A DNA stretch of 64,000 bases, taken from contig NZ_LKAJ02000001.1 of the NCBI RefSeq assembly GCF_001431295.2, positions 1,178,001 through 1,242,000 on the forward strand, written 5' to 3'. Positions within the stretch are counted from its first letter, which is position 1, and every line of letters starts with the position of its first letter. The position numbers and the translations under genes were made by a program. The notes below the pieces were generated by a model. The model searched no databases. It was not told where the DNA came from and was given only the letters and a program-made list of their open reading frames with translations. This DNA comes from Candidatus Berkiella aquae (GTDB taxonomy: Bacteria > Pseudomonadota > Gammaproteobacteria > Berkiellales > Berkiellaceae). This document shows positions 6,400 to 16,699 of the stretch, in pieces.

Positions 6400-9066
6400 A
6401 TGCAAAACCCCGCTACTGTGGATCTTGATCCACAAGAAACCCAAGAATGGCTTGAGGCGATGGGTTCTCTTATTCGGCAGGAAGGGCTAGATCGTGCTCG
6501 TTTTATGCTCGATCAGTTAACCAGGAAAGCAATTGATGCAGGTTGTCGTTTAGATATGCACCGCACGACAGCTTATACCAACACCATTTCCGTTCAAGAA
6601 GAGCCAGCGATGCGAGGCGATGCAGAACTTGAACAGCGGATCCGTGCATTGATTCGTTGGAATGCGATGGCCATGGTTGTTAGAGCCCAGAAAGTGGATA
6701 GCACATTGGGTGGACATATTGGTACTTTCGCTTCTTCTGCAACCCTTTATGATGTCGGGTTTAATCATTTTTGGCGAGGACCTGAACATCCTTGTGGTGG
6801 CGATTTAATTTATATTCAAGGTCATGCGTCTCCTGGTGTTTATTCACGACTTTTTTTACAAGGCGATTTAACCGAAGACCAGCTTGTTCATTTTCGTCGA
6901 GAAGTCGATAAAAAAGGACTTTCTTCATACCCGCATCCTTGGCTAATGCCAAACTTATGGCAGTTCCCAACCGTTTCAATGGGCCTTGGGCCAATGCAGG
7001 CCGTCTATCAAGCACGCTTTATGCGTTATCTTGAAAATAGAGGACTTATCCCCAAAACCGATCGTAAAATTTGGTGTTTTTGTGGCGATGGTGAAATGGA
7101 TGAACCAGAATCCTTAGCAGGATTATCATTGGCCGGCCGTGAAAAACTCGATAATTTAATATTTGTCATCAACTGTAATTTACAACGCCTTGATGGCCCG
7201 GTTCGTGGTAACAGCAAAATTATCCAAGAATTAGAAGGCAGTTTCCGAGGTAGCAATTGGAATGTCATCAAATTATTGTGGGGCAGCGGTTGGGATCCCC
7301 TCTTTGCTGCAGATAAGCAAGGGATCATGCAACAACGGATGGAAGAAGCCGTTGATGGTGATTATCAAAACTACAAAGCCAAAGGGGGCGCTTATACGCG
7401 CGAACATTTCTTTGGTAAATATCCTGAATTAAAAGAAATGGTTGCTCATATGTCTGATGAAGACATTTGGCGACTGAATCGTGGTGGTCATGATCCTAAA
7501 AAGGTATTTGCAGCTTATCAAGCAGCAAGTAATCATCAAGGGCAGCCCACGGTTATTTTGGCGAAAACGGTTAAAGGTTATGGGTTGGGTACCGCAGGTG
7601 AAGCATTAAATATTGCTCATAACACGAAAAAATTAGGACATGATGAATTATTTGCATTTCGTGATCGTTTTCATATTCCTGTAACCGATGAAATGGTCGA
7701 AAACGTTTCATTCTATCGTCCAGCAGAAAATAGCCCTGAAGTGCAATATTTGAAGAAAATGCGCAAAGAAATGGGGGGCAGTTTGCCACAACGTCGCGCA
7801 AAAGCTTCTCATGCACCACTTGTGCTTCCTGAACTCAATGCGTTTGATGCGCAATTGCAAAGTACGGGTGAACGGGAAATTTCTACCACCATGGCATTTG
7901 TGCGTATTTTAACGACCTTGGTGAAAGATAAAAATATTGGCAAACATGTTGTGCCAATTGTACCTGATGAAGCACGTACTTTTGGTATGGAAGGGTTATT
8001 TCGCCAAATTGGTATCTATTCCAGTGAAGGGCAAAAATATAAACCCGTTGATGCTGATCAGGTGATGTATTACAAAGAAGCAATCGATGGACAAATTTTA
8101 GAGGAAGGGATCAACGAAGCGGGTTCATTTTGTTCATGGATTGCTGCGGCAACATCTTATAGTACCCACAATCAGACGATGATTCCTTTTTATATTTACT
8201 ACTCTATGTTTGGGTTTCAACGTATTGGTGATTTTGCCTGGGCAGCAGGCGATAGCCGTGCCAAAGGATTTTTACTCGGTGGGACAGCCGGTCGTACCAC
8301 ATTGAATGGTGAAGGTTTGCAACATCAAGACGGCCATAGCCATCTGTTAGCGGGAACGATTCCTAATTGTGTGACTTATGACCCCACTTATGCTTATGAA
8401 CTTGCTGTGATCATGCATCATGGTTTAGATCGAATGTATAACAAAAACGAAGATCTGTATTTTTACATTACCCTAATGAATGAAAATTATACGCATCCTG
8501 CCATGCCAGAAGGTGCTGAAAAAGGGATCATTCAAGGGATGTATTTATTGCAGAAAGCGCCAAAACCATTAAAACATCATGTCGATTTAATGGGTAGCGG
8601 TACCATTTTACGTGAAGTGATAGCAGCACAAGATTTACTGCGAGAATATGATATTAGTGCAGATATTTGGAGTGTGACAAGCTTTAATGAATTGCGTAAA
8701 GACGCGCTTTCGGTTGCGAGATGGAATTTATTACATCCTACGCAAAAACCAAAACAAAGCTACGTAGAACAATGTCTAGAAAAGAGCAAAGGGCCGATTA
8801 TTGCAGCAACCGATTATATGAAGTTGTATGCAGAACAATTGGCGCCATTTATTAAACAACGATTCCTTTGTTTAGGAACCGATGGTTATGGCCGCTCTGA
8901 TACCCGTGAACGTCTGCGTAGTCACTTTGAAGTCGATCGTTATTACATCGCTTATACAGCCATTAAAGCCCTTGTGGATGAAGGTGCTTTGAAAGCCGAT
9001 GTTGCTGAAAAGGCGTTGAAACAATGGCAAATTGATCCTGAAAAACGTGATCCAGTGTTGGTATAG
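6400..9066 (+). CDS. aceE: pyruvate dehydrogenase E1 component AceE
   Basis: AceE decarboxylates pyruvate with thiamine diphosphate and passes the acetyl group to the lipoyl arms of AceF. The protein is of the homodimeric type: 888 residues against 887 in E. coli. The ThDP/Mg motif GDGEMDEPE begins at residue 229 and continues to VINCN. The family blocks HASPGVYSRLFL, LNGEGLQHQDGHSHLL and SYSTHNQTMIPFYIYYSMFG are all present. The gene opens the aceE-aceF-lpd operon, 9 nt ahead of aceF. No pdhR-type repressor lies upstream. Confidence 0.98.
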   Translation: MQNPATVDLDPQETQEWLEAMGSLIRQEGLDRARFMLDQLTRKAIDAGCRLDMHRTTAYTNTISVQEEPAMRGDAELEQRIRALIRWNAMAMVVRAQKVDSTLGGHIGTFASSATLYDVGFNHFWRGPEHPCGGDLIYIQGHASPGVYSRLFLQGDLTEDQLVHFRREVDKKGLSSYPHPWLMPNLWQFPTVSMGLGPMQAVYQARFMRYLENRGLIPKTDRKIWCFCGDGEMDEPESLAGLSLAGREKLDNLIFVINCNLQRLDGPVRGNSKIIQELEGSFRGSNWNVIKLLWGSGWDPLFAADKQGIMQQRMEEAVDGDYQNYKAKGGAYTREHFFGKYPELKEMVAHMSDEDIWRLNRGGHDPKKVFAAYQAASNHQGQPTVILAKTVKGYGLGTAGEALNIAHNTKKLGHDELFAFRDRFHIPVTDEMVENVSFYRPAENSPEVQYLKKMRKEMGGSLPQRRAKASHAPLVLPELNAFDAQLQSTGEREISTTMAFVRILTTLVKDKNIGKHVVPIVPDEARTFGMEGLFRQIGIYSSEGQKYKPVDADQVMYYKEAIDGQILEEGINEAGSFCSWIAAATSYSTHNQTMIPFYIYYSMFGFQRIGDFAWAAGDSRAKGFLLGGTAGRTTLNGEGLQHQDGHSHLLAGTIPNCVTYDPTYAYELAVIMHHGLDRMYNKNEDLYFYITLMNENYTHPAMPEGAEKGIIQGMYLLQKAPKPLKHHVDLMGSGTILREVIAAQDLLREYDISADIWSVTSFNELRKDALSVARWNLLHPTQKPKQSYVEQCLEKSKGPIIAATDYMKLYAEQLAPFIKQRFLCLGTDGYGRSDTRERLRSHFEVDRYYIAYTAIKALVDEGALKADVAEKALKQWQIDPEKRDPVLV

Positions 9067-9075
9067 GATGAAAAC

Positions 9076-10689
9076 ATGAAAGAAGTGACTGTACCTGATA
9101 TTGGTAACTACGCTGGGGTGGAAATCATAGAGATTGCTGTCAAGCCAGGTAGTGTCGTTAAAAAAGAAGACACCTTAATCACCTTAGAAACGGAAAAAGC
9201 GACGATGGATGTGCCATCGCCATTAGAGGGTGTCGTTCGTGAAGTCAAAGTAAAAGTGGGTGATAAGGTATCTCAAGGCTCGTTGATTGTTTTAATTGAA
9301 GAAAATGAGCAGCAAGCAGAGGTGCAAGCAACGGTTCAAGAAGAGAAGGTAGCGCCACAACCGGTTGTGCAAGTGGCAACAACCGTCGCGCCTTCCCAAC
9401 CGAATGCGGCTCCGGCAATCCAAACGCAAACTGTTACCGTGCCAGATACAGGCGGTGCCAATGAAATTACGGTCATTGAAGTTGCCGTAAAAGTTGGGGA
9501 TGACATTGCGTTTGATAGCACATTGATTACCTTAGAGAGTGAAAAGGCGAGTATGGATATTCCCTCACCTTATGCAGGTGTTGTGGAAAGTGTGCTGGTT
9601 AAAGTGGGTGACAAAGTCAGCATGGGCACGCCCATTGTTGTGATGAAGGCACGTATGGAAAATGCGCCTGCCTCACAACCACAAGCAAGTGCAGAAATAC
9701 CTGCACCAGCGAAAGCACCAGAACTGGCTCCCAGCAAAGCGCCAACGCCAGCACCGGTTGCGGCGGCGGTCACGATGGATGCAAGCCTTGCGCACGCAGG
9801 CCCTGCAACCCGTCGTCTGGCGAGGGAATTGGGCGTTGATTTAGGTAAAGTGGCAGGTAGTGGTCATAAAAATCGTATTCTCACGACTGACATTCACACT
9901 TATGTTAAAACAGCGTTACAAACCCTACAGCAAGGTGGGGGCGGTGGTGGCCTTGCCATTGAGAAAGCACCTGAAGTGGACTTTTCACAATTTGGTGCTA
10001 TTGAGGTTAAGCCTTTAAATCGCATCAAAAAATGGACGGCAAAAAATCTGCATCGTAATTGGGTAACGATTCCTCATGTCACACAATTTGATGAAGCAGA
10101 TATTGGTGAGCTTGAACAATTTCGCCAAGAAAATAAACAAGCAGCTGATGAAATGGGTGTCAAATTAACGCCACTCATTTTTATCATGAAAGCGGTTGTT
10201 TCTGGGTTAAAAGCGTTTCCCCAATTTAACGCCTCATTAGCGGCAAATGGTAATGATCTGGTTTATAAGAAATATTTCCATCTTGGCATTGCCGTTGATA
10301 CACCCAATGGATTGGTCGTCCCTGTTGTTCGTGATATCGATAACAAAGGATTATTTGAGATTGCTAAAGAACTGGGCGAAATCAGTGCAAAAGCGCGTGA
10401 AGGTAAATTAAAACCGGCAGAAATGACGGGAAGTTCCATGAGCATTTCAAGTTTAGGGGGTATTGGAGGAACGGCGTTTACACCGATTATTAATGCGCCC
10501 GATGTGGCCATATTAGGTGTTTCAAAAGCTCAGATAAAACCCATTTACATGAAAGATGCCTTTGTGCCACGTAAAATGTTGCCACTGTCGCTTTCTTATG
10601 ACCATCGGGTCATAGACGGCGCAGAAGCGGCGCGCTTTTTAGTGCATGTGGTAGAACAATTACAAGATATTAGAAAATTATTACTCTAA
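9076..10689 (+). CDS. aceF: dihydrolipoamide acetyltransferase AceF (pyruvate dehydrogenase E2)
   Basis: This is the core of the pyruvate dehydrogenase complex, moving acetyl groups to CoA. It has two lipoyl domains (about 1-77 and 116-195) with lipoylated lysines at Lys41 (ETEKATMD) and Lys157 (ESEKASMD). An Ala/Pro-rich linker follows, then a peripheral-subunit binding domain (about 241-275) and the catalytic acetyltransferase domain. Its active site SYDHRVIDG has His510 and Asp514. E. coli AceF has three lipoyl domains; this one has two, a common variation. A Gly-rich stretch (QQGGGGGG) joins the binding and catalytic domains. Confidence 0.97.
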   Translation: MKEVTVPDIGNYAGVEIIEIAVKPGSVVKKEDTLITLETEKATMDVPSPLEGVVREVKVKVGDKVSQGSLIVLIEENEQQAEVQATVQEEKVAPQPVVQVATTVAPSQPNAAPAIQTQTVTVPDTGGANEITVIEVAVKVGDDIAFDSTLITLESEKASMDIPSPYAGVVESVLVKVGDKVSMGTPIVVMKARMENAPASQPQASAEIPAPAKAPELAPSKAPTPAPVAAAVTMDASLAHAGPATRRLARELGVDLGKVAGSGHKNRILTTDIHTYVKTALQTLQQGGGGGGLAIEKAPEVDFSQFGAIEVKPLNRIKKWTAKNLHRNWVTIPHVTQFDEADIGELEQFRQENKQAADEMGVKLTPLIFIMKAVVSGLKAFPQFNASLAANGNDLVYKKYFHLGIAVDTPNGLVVPVVRDIDNKGLFEIAKELGEISAKAREGKLKPAEMTGSSMSISSLGGIGGTAFTPIINAPDVAILGVSKAQIKPIYMKDAFVPRKMLPLSLSYDHRVIDGAEAARFLVHVVEQLQDIRKLLL

Positions 10690-10720
10690 AAATAAAGAGA
10701 GAGAGAAGAGAGAGAGAGCG
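10690..10720 (+). promoter_or_regulatory. GA-repeat ribosome binding region before lpd
   Basis: The 31-nt gap between aceF and lpd is almost pure purine: AAATAAAGAGAGAGAGAAG followed by more GA repeats. It offers several GAG/AGAG matches to the anti-Shine-Dalgarno and no structure. Confidence 0.5.
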
Positions 10721-12142
10721 ATGTCAAATAATATTCAAGCAAAAGTAGTAGTATTAGGTAGTGGTCCTGGCGGTTATACAGCGGCATTTCGTGCAGCTGA
10801 TTTACTCGGCGAAGGGGTCGTTTTAGTTGAGCGTTACTCCGTTTTAGGGGGCGTTTGCTTGAATGTAGGTTGCATTCCATCTAAAGCATTATTACACATG
10901 GCAGGCATGGTGACAGAAGCACAAGCGATTTCTGCTCATGGGATTGATTTTGGCAAGCCCAATATTGCGCTTGATAAAGTTCGTGAATATAAAGAAAGCG
11001 TCGTCAAGCGTTTAACCGGTGGTTTAGCGCAAATGGCCAAAATGCGCAAGGTTCAAGTGGTTGAAGGTTTTGGTAAGTTTACTTCTCCTAATACGTTAGT
11101 GGTAGAAGGAAAAAATCCTTGCACGATTAATTTTGAACATGCCATTATTGCGGCAGGTTCACGTCCGATTAAATTACCATTCTTCCCTGAAGATCCTCGT
11201 ATTATTGATTCAACCGGTGCATTAGAATTATCTGAGATACCTAAACGCATGTTAGTGGTTGGTGGTGGTATCATTGGTATGGAAATGGCAACCGTGTATC
11301 AAGCATTAGGCACCCAGATCACGGTTGTTGAATTAACCGACTTTATTTTACCTGGGGTTGATAAAGATATTGCAACACCGCTTTATAAGTTTGTAAAACC
11401 AAAATACGAAAATATTCTTCTAAAAACCAAAGTAACGGGTGCAGAGGCCAAGAAAGATGGTATTTGGGTCAGCTTTGAAGGTGAGCAAGCACCTAAATCT
11501 CCAGAGCGCTTTGATAAAGTTTTAGTCGCAGTAGGGCGTGTTCCCAATGGCAAAACGATTGATGCTGATAAAGCGGGCGTCAATGTGGATGAACGTGGTT
11601 ATATTGCGGTTGATAAACAAATGCGCACTAACGTAAACCATATTTTTGCGATTGGTGACATTGTGGGCAACCCCATGTTAGCGCATAAAGCGATGCCTGA
11701 AGCGCGCGTTGCTGCTGAAGTAATTGCGGGTAAGAAACACTTCTTCGATCCTAAGTGTATTCCAAGCGTTGCTTACACCGATCCTGAAGTGGCGTGGGTA
11801 GGTTTAACCGAAGAGCAAGCCAAAGCGCAAGGCATTGATTACGATAAGGGTGTTTTCCCTTGGTTAGCCAGTGGTCGGGCGTTAGGGATTGGGCGCCCTG
11901 AAGGTATCACCAAGATGATTTTCGATAAGAAAACCCATCGAGTACTCGGGGCTGGTATCGTTGGACCACATGCCGGTGATTTGATTAGTGAAGTCAGCTT
12001 AGCCATTGAAATGGGCTGTGAAGCGGCAGACATTGCGCTTACTATCCATCCTCATCCTACCTTGTCAGAATCGATTGCGATTGCTACCGAATTATTTGAA
12101 GGTACCGCAACTGATATGATGAATAAAAAGAAAGAAAGCTAA
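10721..12142 (+). CDS. lpd: dihydrolipoyl dehydrogenase Lpd (E3)
   Basis: This flavoprotein reoxidises dihydrolipoamide with NAD. An FAD-binding GSGPGGYTA lies near the N-terminus and the redox disulfide is Cys46-Cys51 in GGVCLNVGCIPSKALL. The NAD Rossmann motif is VVGGGIIGMEMA, and the second FAD block is IFAIGDIVGNPMLAHKA. The C-terminal His445-Glu450 dyad in HPHPTLSE matches the E. coli positions exactly. It ends the PDH operon and is followed directly by a strong terminator. Confidence 0.98.
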   Translation: MSNNIQAKVVVLGSGPGGYTAAFRAADLLGEGVVLVERYSVLGGVCLNVGCIPSKALLHMAGMVTEAQAISAHGIDFGKPNIALDKVREYKESVVKRLTGGLAQMAKMRKVQVVEGFGKFTSPNTLVVEGKNPCTINFEHAIIAAGSRPIKLPFFPEDPRIIDSTGALELSEIPKRMLVVGGGIIGMEMATVYQALGTQITVVELTDFILPGVDKDIATPLYKFVKPKYENILLKTKVTGAEAKKDGIWVSFEGEQAPKSPERFDKVLVAVGRVPNGKTIDADKAGVNVDERGYIAVDKQMRTNVNHIFAIGDIVGNPMLAHKAMPEARVAAEVIAGKKHFFDPKCIPSVAYTDPEVAWVGLTEEQAKAQGIDYDKGVFPWLASGRALGIGRPEGITKMIFDKKTHRVLGAGIVGPHAGDLISEVSLAIEMGCEAADIALTIHPHPTLSESIAIATELFEGTATDMMNKKKES

Positions 12143-12184
12143 AAAAGTGCTGCAGCATGACGATTGAGTGCTGCAGCACTTTTT
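12143..12184. terminator. bidirectional terminator between lpd and the 1.1-kilo-residue gene
   Basis: GTGCTGCAGCA (12147-12157) pairs with TGCTGCAGCAC (12169-12179) in a perfect 11-bp stem. It is flanked by AAAAAA on the left and TTTTT on the right, so it works on both strands. The stop codon of the minus-strand gene lies within its T-run. Confidence 0.92.
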
Positions 12185-15100
12185 ATTGAGTGCTTGGCCC
12201 AGATTTTCTTGCTTCCTTTTTTTCTTCTAAAACGGGTGTTGTCTGCGGCGCTTTTTTAACTAAAATGCTAGAAGAATTTTTTTCTCCCTTATATGAAGGT
12301 ACATAGGATTGTCTTTTAGGTTGTACATCAGACTTCACTTTAGGTAACTCAGGCGAAATAAACTCTTTTGTTGCTTTAGGCGTTAAAGTAAAGCCATTAT
12401 TTTGTGCAGCTTGATATTGGGGGGTATTACGAAACTGATAAAGGTTTATTGCGTAAATAAGGGCATTAATGCGGTAGCGAATATCATAATCCTCATGTTT
12501 AAGTTCTACATTCAATTTGCCATTATCATAAAAATCAGCGAACATTTTGCTTGATTCAACCCAAAAGTCATAAAATGCTGCTTTTAAAGGATCCCCATCG
12601 TTAAATTTACCTGCAGCAAAAAAATCACGACCGACTTCAGATTGATTATTGATGAACTCATACAGTCTGTCATCTAGCGGTGTATTGTCGCGTAGTAAGA
12701 AATTTTTCGTTGCATCAACATGTGCATCGTCTTCTTTTGCTTTGATTTGTGTAATATCGTACGAGCTTTTAACATACTCGATTGTTTTATTCAGTTCTTC
12801 TATGCAACGTAAAATCATTGCCCTATCTTTTTCGCTACCTGCAAAGGTAGGTCTCGCAATTGCTTCCCTTAACTGTTCAATACGTTGTTGGTAAGTGTTA
12901 AGTTGTTCAAGCTTCATTGCACGCTGTTTTTCAAGACCTGTATGGATGCTTGCTGATTTATCAATGGTTTCATCTTTGTAATATAAATTTTGCTCATCAT
13001 CTGGAGCATTAACATCTACATATATTCTTTTATCTTCAGGTATATTTGCGATTTTTCCTGCTACATCTACATCCCATCCATATAATGCTAATAAGGGTTT
13101 AGCAAGTCTTTGTGTTCCCCAGCGTTTGAATCGTTCAAGTCGAGAATCGTCCGAAAACCATCCTTCTAGCATGCCACTTAAAGAATGAAAAGTGCGATCG
13201 GCTAAAAATTTTAAATGATAACCTTCTTTTTGCAGTTGTTCATAAGTTAGCACTGAAATCGGTCCGCCACCACAGTAACCATTAATAATCGGTAATTGCT
13301 CGTTATCATATTGCTTTCCTTTACTTTCAGCTTCTTTTTTGCGCATTTTGATTGCTGCTTTAACCGCAATTGCGCCATCATGTGCGAGCGTTTCTTGAGA
13401 TGATGTGACAGCATAGCTACGAGAGCTGGTTAATCTATCTTGTACGACAATGAGATTGCAACCTTTAGCCATAGCATGTTGAAAATGCCGATCATCGAGC
13501 TTATAAAAGCACCCTCGACCAGAAAAATGAATGATATCTTTTACTTTTCCTGGATTTTTTGCTTGAGCATGCTTGTTATTAATAACCAGAACATCAAGAT
13601 GAGCTCCATCATCAGTACGTATCGTTCTTTGTTCTATTTCTAGCCCTGGAAAATTGTCAGATAAAAATGAATTTTCAACAATATTTTCTTTGTTTCTTTT
13701 GGCGCGATATTTAAGTTTTTCAGCAAAAGCTAATTCATTTTTTGCCTTGGCGAGTTCTTTTTGCGCAGTTCTTTTTATACCTATTCTACCTAATAGGCTT
13801 TTTCTTTCTTTAGCTACAGCGGCTTCAGCTTCTTTTATTTTATTTTTTGCTTGTTTGATTTGCTGTTTAGCTGATTTTATCTCTTTTTTTTCTATTTTCT
13901 CTAATCGGTTGCATGCTTTGGGGTTATTATCCATCGCATCAATCACCGCAAAGTAATTTTTATCCCAATATTTATAGCCTGAACTTTGCATCGTACTTGA
14001 ATCAGCGAGTTGGTTGGCGATAACTTTCTTTATTTTGCCATGTAAGCGAGGTATGCCCAATGATAATACACTATAAAGCGTATTAGTTTTATCAAATCTT
14101 TTTTGTCTTCTTTTAAAATCGTTTTTTGATTCAAGACTAATATTATCGGCTTTTTGTTTGACTTCGTCTATTTTGTTGGGATCGGCACCTTCTGCTAACC
14201 AATCGTCACCTAATTGATAAAGCGCTTTTTTTGTTTCTTTAACCAGTCTAATTTTATCGTTAATTTCATCGGTGGAGCCCACATACTTTAATTTATTAAG
14301 TCCAGTCGCACTTCTTGCCATATACAAAAATGACAAATGTGCTTCTAGCTCTCGAACTCTATCATTAATAGCAAAGGTGATTTCATTTTTTTGCGCAGTT
14401 TGCTTAGAAAAAGATTGAAGCTTGCTAATCGCGTAGCTGTCACCGCGCAAGGCTGCATGTCGCAAAAATTTAACCCGTTCAGCTCTGTGCTCTTTTTTAT
14501 TAATATCTGTAATCTTATTGTCAATGATTTTGTTATGCATCCTCGCTAAATAGCTCATATCAATTGCATCTAAGGTCAATACGTAGTCATTGAGTTGTTT
14601 TATTGCTTCTTTATCCTCGCTTAATAAGATACCAAGCCAATTATTCTTATCTTTGAAATAATCGGGATTGAGATTTTTTATGTCAAATATAGCTTTCTCG
14701 AGAATTTCTTTCCTATTATCAAGCGCTTTGATTATTTGAATGTCATTGAATAATTGCCAGTCTTTTTCGTCATATAGAGTTACTTTTGTTTGGAAGTAGA
14801 TTTTGGCTATATTGACCCTGGCATCTTTAATATTTTTAAGCATAGATTCTTTGTCTGATTCAGACAGCTTTTCTGTAACAAACGGTTGCTCAGAAGAAGA
14901 CAGAGTCAAGAATTCTTGTAAATCTTCATTAAATTTTTGAATTTCATTTTCAGATTTTTTTGAGATTTTTTTTGCAAACCGTGTTGCTGTTTTATTAAAG
15001 TCATGTGCCACCCACTCAAAATATTGTAGTTCAACAAAACTACATCCTCTAACATGGTTGTTAACTTGGGAAAGTAATTGGGGATCTCGCGCGTCAGCAT

Positions 15101-15572
15101 AAAAAGCAGCTAAAGCGGAATGGGGTTTATTCAAAGTACCTTTGGGCAGATTAAGCTGGCTGTACCAAGTAAGTGATTCAATAAGAGGGTCTTTGGGGTT
15201 GAAATGTTTAGAATTATCAAAATAACTTCCTCTTATTTGATCAACATTTTCTACCAAGAACATTTTTATTTTATCGGGTAAATTCAGAGTTTCATTGAGT
15301 TGTGATAAATAATAGAGTTGAAGATATACTTTATCGGGCTCTGTTGAAGAGCCTTTTATAATATCGACGAAAACATTCTCTTCGATGCGATTAATATTTT
15401 CTTGAACAAAAACATGCAATGCTTCAGGTGGTGCTTTAAATTTTTTAGGGTGTTGAAGCATCTTGATGTAGAAATGAAATGCTTCAATAGGATTCTGTTC
15501 CTCAATATATTGTTCCGTTAACTGCACCCCATCGTCGCGCTTGCGCCTTTTTGTTTTTTTAGATTTGGGCAT
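12183..15572 (-). CDS. large orphan protein with basic N-terminus, coiled coil and hydrolase-like core
   Basis: The protein is about 1129 residues and I do not recognise a named family. The N-terminus is strikingly basic (KKTKRRKR at 5-12), like a nuclear localisation signal. Residues 1-550 are helical; 557-630 are Lys/Glu/Ala-rich coiled coil. Around 680-810 there is an alpha/beta-hydrolase-like pattern: HFSGRGCF, LIVVQDRLT, then NGYCGGGP with Cys767 where a nucleophile elbow would sit, and a DRTFHSLSG segment further on. The C-terminus is Glu/Lys-rich (LEEKKEARK), which would suit a Dot/Icm-type secretion signal. GTG at 15578 and ATG at 15572 are both possible; GGTGG fits the ATG. A host-directed role is inference. 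Confidence 0.72.
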   Translation of the reverse strand: MPKSKKTKRRKRDDGVQLTEQYIEEQNPIEAFHFYIKMLQHPKKFKAPPEALHVFVQENINRIEENVFVDIIKGSSTEPDKVYLQLYYLSQLNETLNLPDKIKMFLVENVDQIRGSYFDNSKHFNPKDPLIESLTWYSQLNLPKGTLNKPHSALAAFYADARDPQLLSQVNNHVRGCSFVELQYFEWVAHDFNKTATRFAKKISKKSENEIQKFNEDLQEFLTLSSSEQPFVTEKLSESDKESMLKNIKDARVNIAKIYFQTKVTLYDEKDWQLFNDIQIIKALDNRKEILEKAIFDIKNLNPDYFKDKNNWLGILLSEDKEAIKQLNDYVLTLDAIDMSYLARMHNKIIDNKITDINKKEHRAERVKFLRHAALRGDSYAISKLQSFSKQTAQKNEITFAINDRVRELEAHLSFLYMARSATGLNKLKYVGSTDEINDKIRLVKETKKALYQLGDDWLAEGADPNKIDEVKQKADNISLESKNDFKRRQKRFDKTNTLYSVLSLGIPRLHGKIKKVIANQLADSSTMQSSGYKYWDKNYFAVIDAMDNNPKACNRLEKIEKKEIKSAKQQIKQAKNKIKEAEAAVAKERKSLLGRIGIKRTAQKELAKAKNELAFAEKLKYRAKRNKENIVENSFLSDNFPGLEIEQRTIRTDDGAHLDVLVINNKHAQAKNPGKVKDIIHFSGRGCFYKLDDRHFQHAMAKGCNLIVVQDRLTSSRSYAVTSSQETLAHDGAIAVKAAIKMRKKEAESKGKQYDNEQLPIINGYCGGGPISVLTYEQLQKEGYHLKFLADRTFHSLSGMLEGWFSDDSRLERFKRWGTQRLAKPLLALYGWDVDVAGKIANIPEDKRIYVDVNAPDDEQNLYYKDETIDKSASIHTGLEKQRAMKLEQLNTYQQRIEQLREAIARPTFAGSEKDRAMILRCIEELNKTIEYVKSSYDITQIKAKEDDAHVDATKNFLLRDNTPLDDRLYEFINNQSEVGRDFFAAGKFNDGDPLKAAFYDFWVESSKMFADFYDNGKLNVELKHEDYDIRYRINALIYAINLYQFRNTPQYQAAQNNGFTLTPKATKEFISPELPKVKSDVQPKRQSYVPSYKGEKNSSSILVKKAPQTTPVLEEKKEARKSGPSTQ

Positions 15573-15698
15573 ATGCACGCCACCAAGCTATGTAATATGT
15601 ATAACTTATACTTAATACAGATACGGTGGGAAGTAAATAATAGAGACAGGAATTTTAAGGTTAACGAGAAAAAATGCTGATTATATAGTCAACTACTT

Positions 15699-16625
15699 TC
15701 AAACTTCGATTTCTTCTTTGTCTGCCAGAGGGATGAATTCCATCACTTTTTGTGCAGCCCACAATAAGCAAATGGAGCCGTAACAACCAACCAACATCTC
15801 GATAGTAAGATAACGGCCAATAATGGCTATCTTAGCTAGAAACATGAGTGTGATGAAACCTAACATGGCAGGAAAGCTATGGGTGGGCTTTAAAAATAGC
15901 TTGGCAGAGAAAAATAACATGGTTCCTTGTAAGGCATATAAAAAGAATCGATCGATGAAAAAGGGAACATCCCCTTTAAAAAATTGAAAAACAGGTGACA
16001 CCCCTTCCCATAATTGATGCGGGTGTAATGTTGGGATGCAAGGATAAATTTGATAAAAAGCAAAACCGAGCCAGGTTAACATCCCAATAAATGGCCATAT
16101 GTTTTGTTTACTGCCAAAATGCTCGATGCTGTTGGTGATTTGGCGCAGCAGAAAAGGGTAAAAACGTAAGAACCAGTGCGCCATACTGGCACCCAAAAAA
16201 CCGCTAATGACGTTCAATGCTAGATCGAGCAAAGAAGGGATCCGTACGGGGTTGAATGTTTGCAGCAATTCAACAGATAAGCTAATGCAAAACGAAGCTA
16301 TCGTTGGTAACCACAAAGCGGTTCTGCTTGATGTTTGCTTAAGCAATAGATGGCAAGCAAAAAATAACCCAAAGGGTAAAAAGAGCAATAAATTTTGTAC
16401 GATATCAAATAGGAATATATGCTCCAGCCAATCGAAGAATAAAATAGTGAGTGTTGGCCTGGCAGGAATGCGCCAATCATGAAAAGGGTATAAAGCGCCG
16501 TAAAATATAAAAGCGGTAAACAGACACAATAAAACGGCCACAGAAGCCTTAAGCTGTGTATCCTTCGCAGAATCCGTAAAAGAATGCTTACCCATTTCGG
16601 CTTTGTTCATGACGGACGGTTTCAT
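15699..16625 (-). CDS. VanZ-like multi-span membrane protein
   Basis: This is a 308-residue protein with about eight hydrophobic segments. The first half has the VanZ-family pattern: LYPFHDWR near the first span, then FDIVQNLLLFLPFGLFFA and SVELLQTFNPVRIPSLLDLALNVISGFLGA. VanZ-like proteins are widespread and mostly of unknown role; a link to glycopeptide resistance should not be assumed. The second half adds three to four spans and a short acidic tail. Start choice is uncertain: AGGAAAG directly abuts the first ATG, so Met6 (16610) may be used instead. It is divergent from putP. Confidence 0.8.
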   Translation of the reverse strand: MKPSVMNKAEMGKHSFTDSAKDTQLKASVAVLLCLFTAFIFYGALYPFHDWRIPARPTLTILFFDWLEHIFLFDIVQNLLLFLPFGLFFACHLLLKQTSSRTALWLPTIASFCISLSVELLQTFNPVRIPSLLDLALNVISGFLGASMAHWFLRFYPFLLRQITNSIEHFGSKQNIWPFIGMLTWLGFAFYQIYPCIPTLHPHQLWEGVSPVFQFFKGDVPFFIDRFFLYALQGTMLFFSAKLFLKPTHSFPAMLGFITLMFLAKIAIIGRYLTIEMLVGCYGSICLLWAAQKVMEFIPLADKEEIEV

Positions 16626-16699
16626 CTTTCCTATGGAGTATATAGGCGGGTATAATGCCAGTTATTATTACAAATGCAACAAAAACGTGATGTTATGAT

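Noticed and set aside
15699..16625. Glycopeptide resistance gene vanZ
   Set aside because: Only the broad VanZ-like family pattern is present; there are no van cluster neighbours, and the organism is Gram-negative by its gene content.
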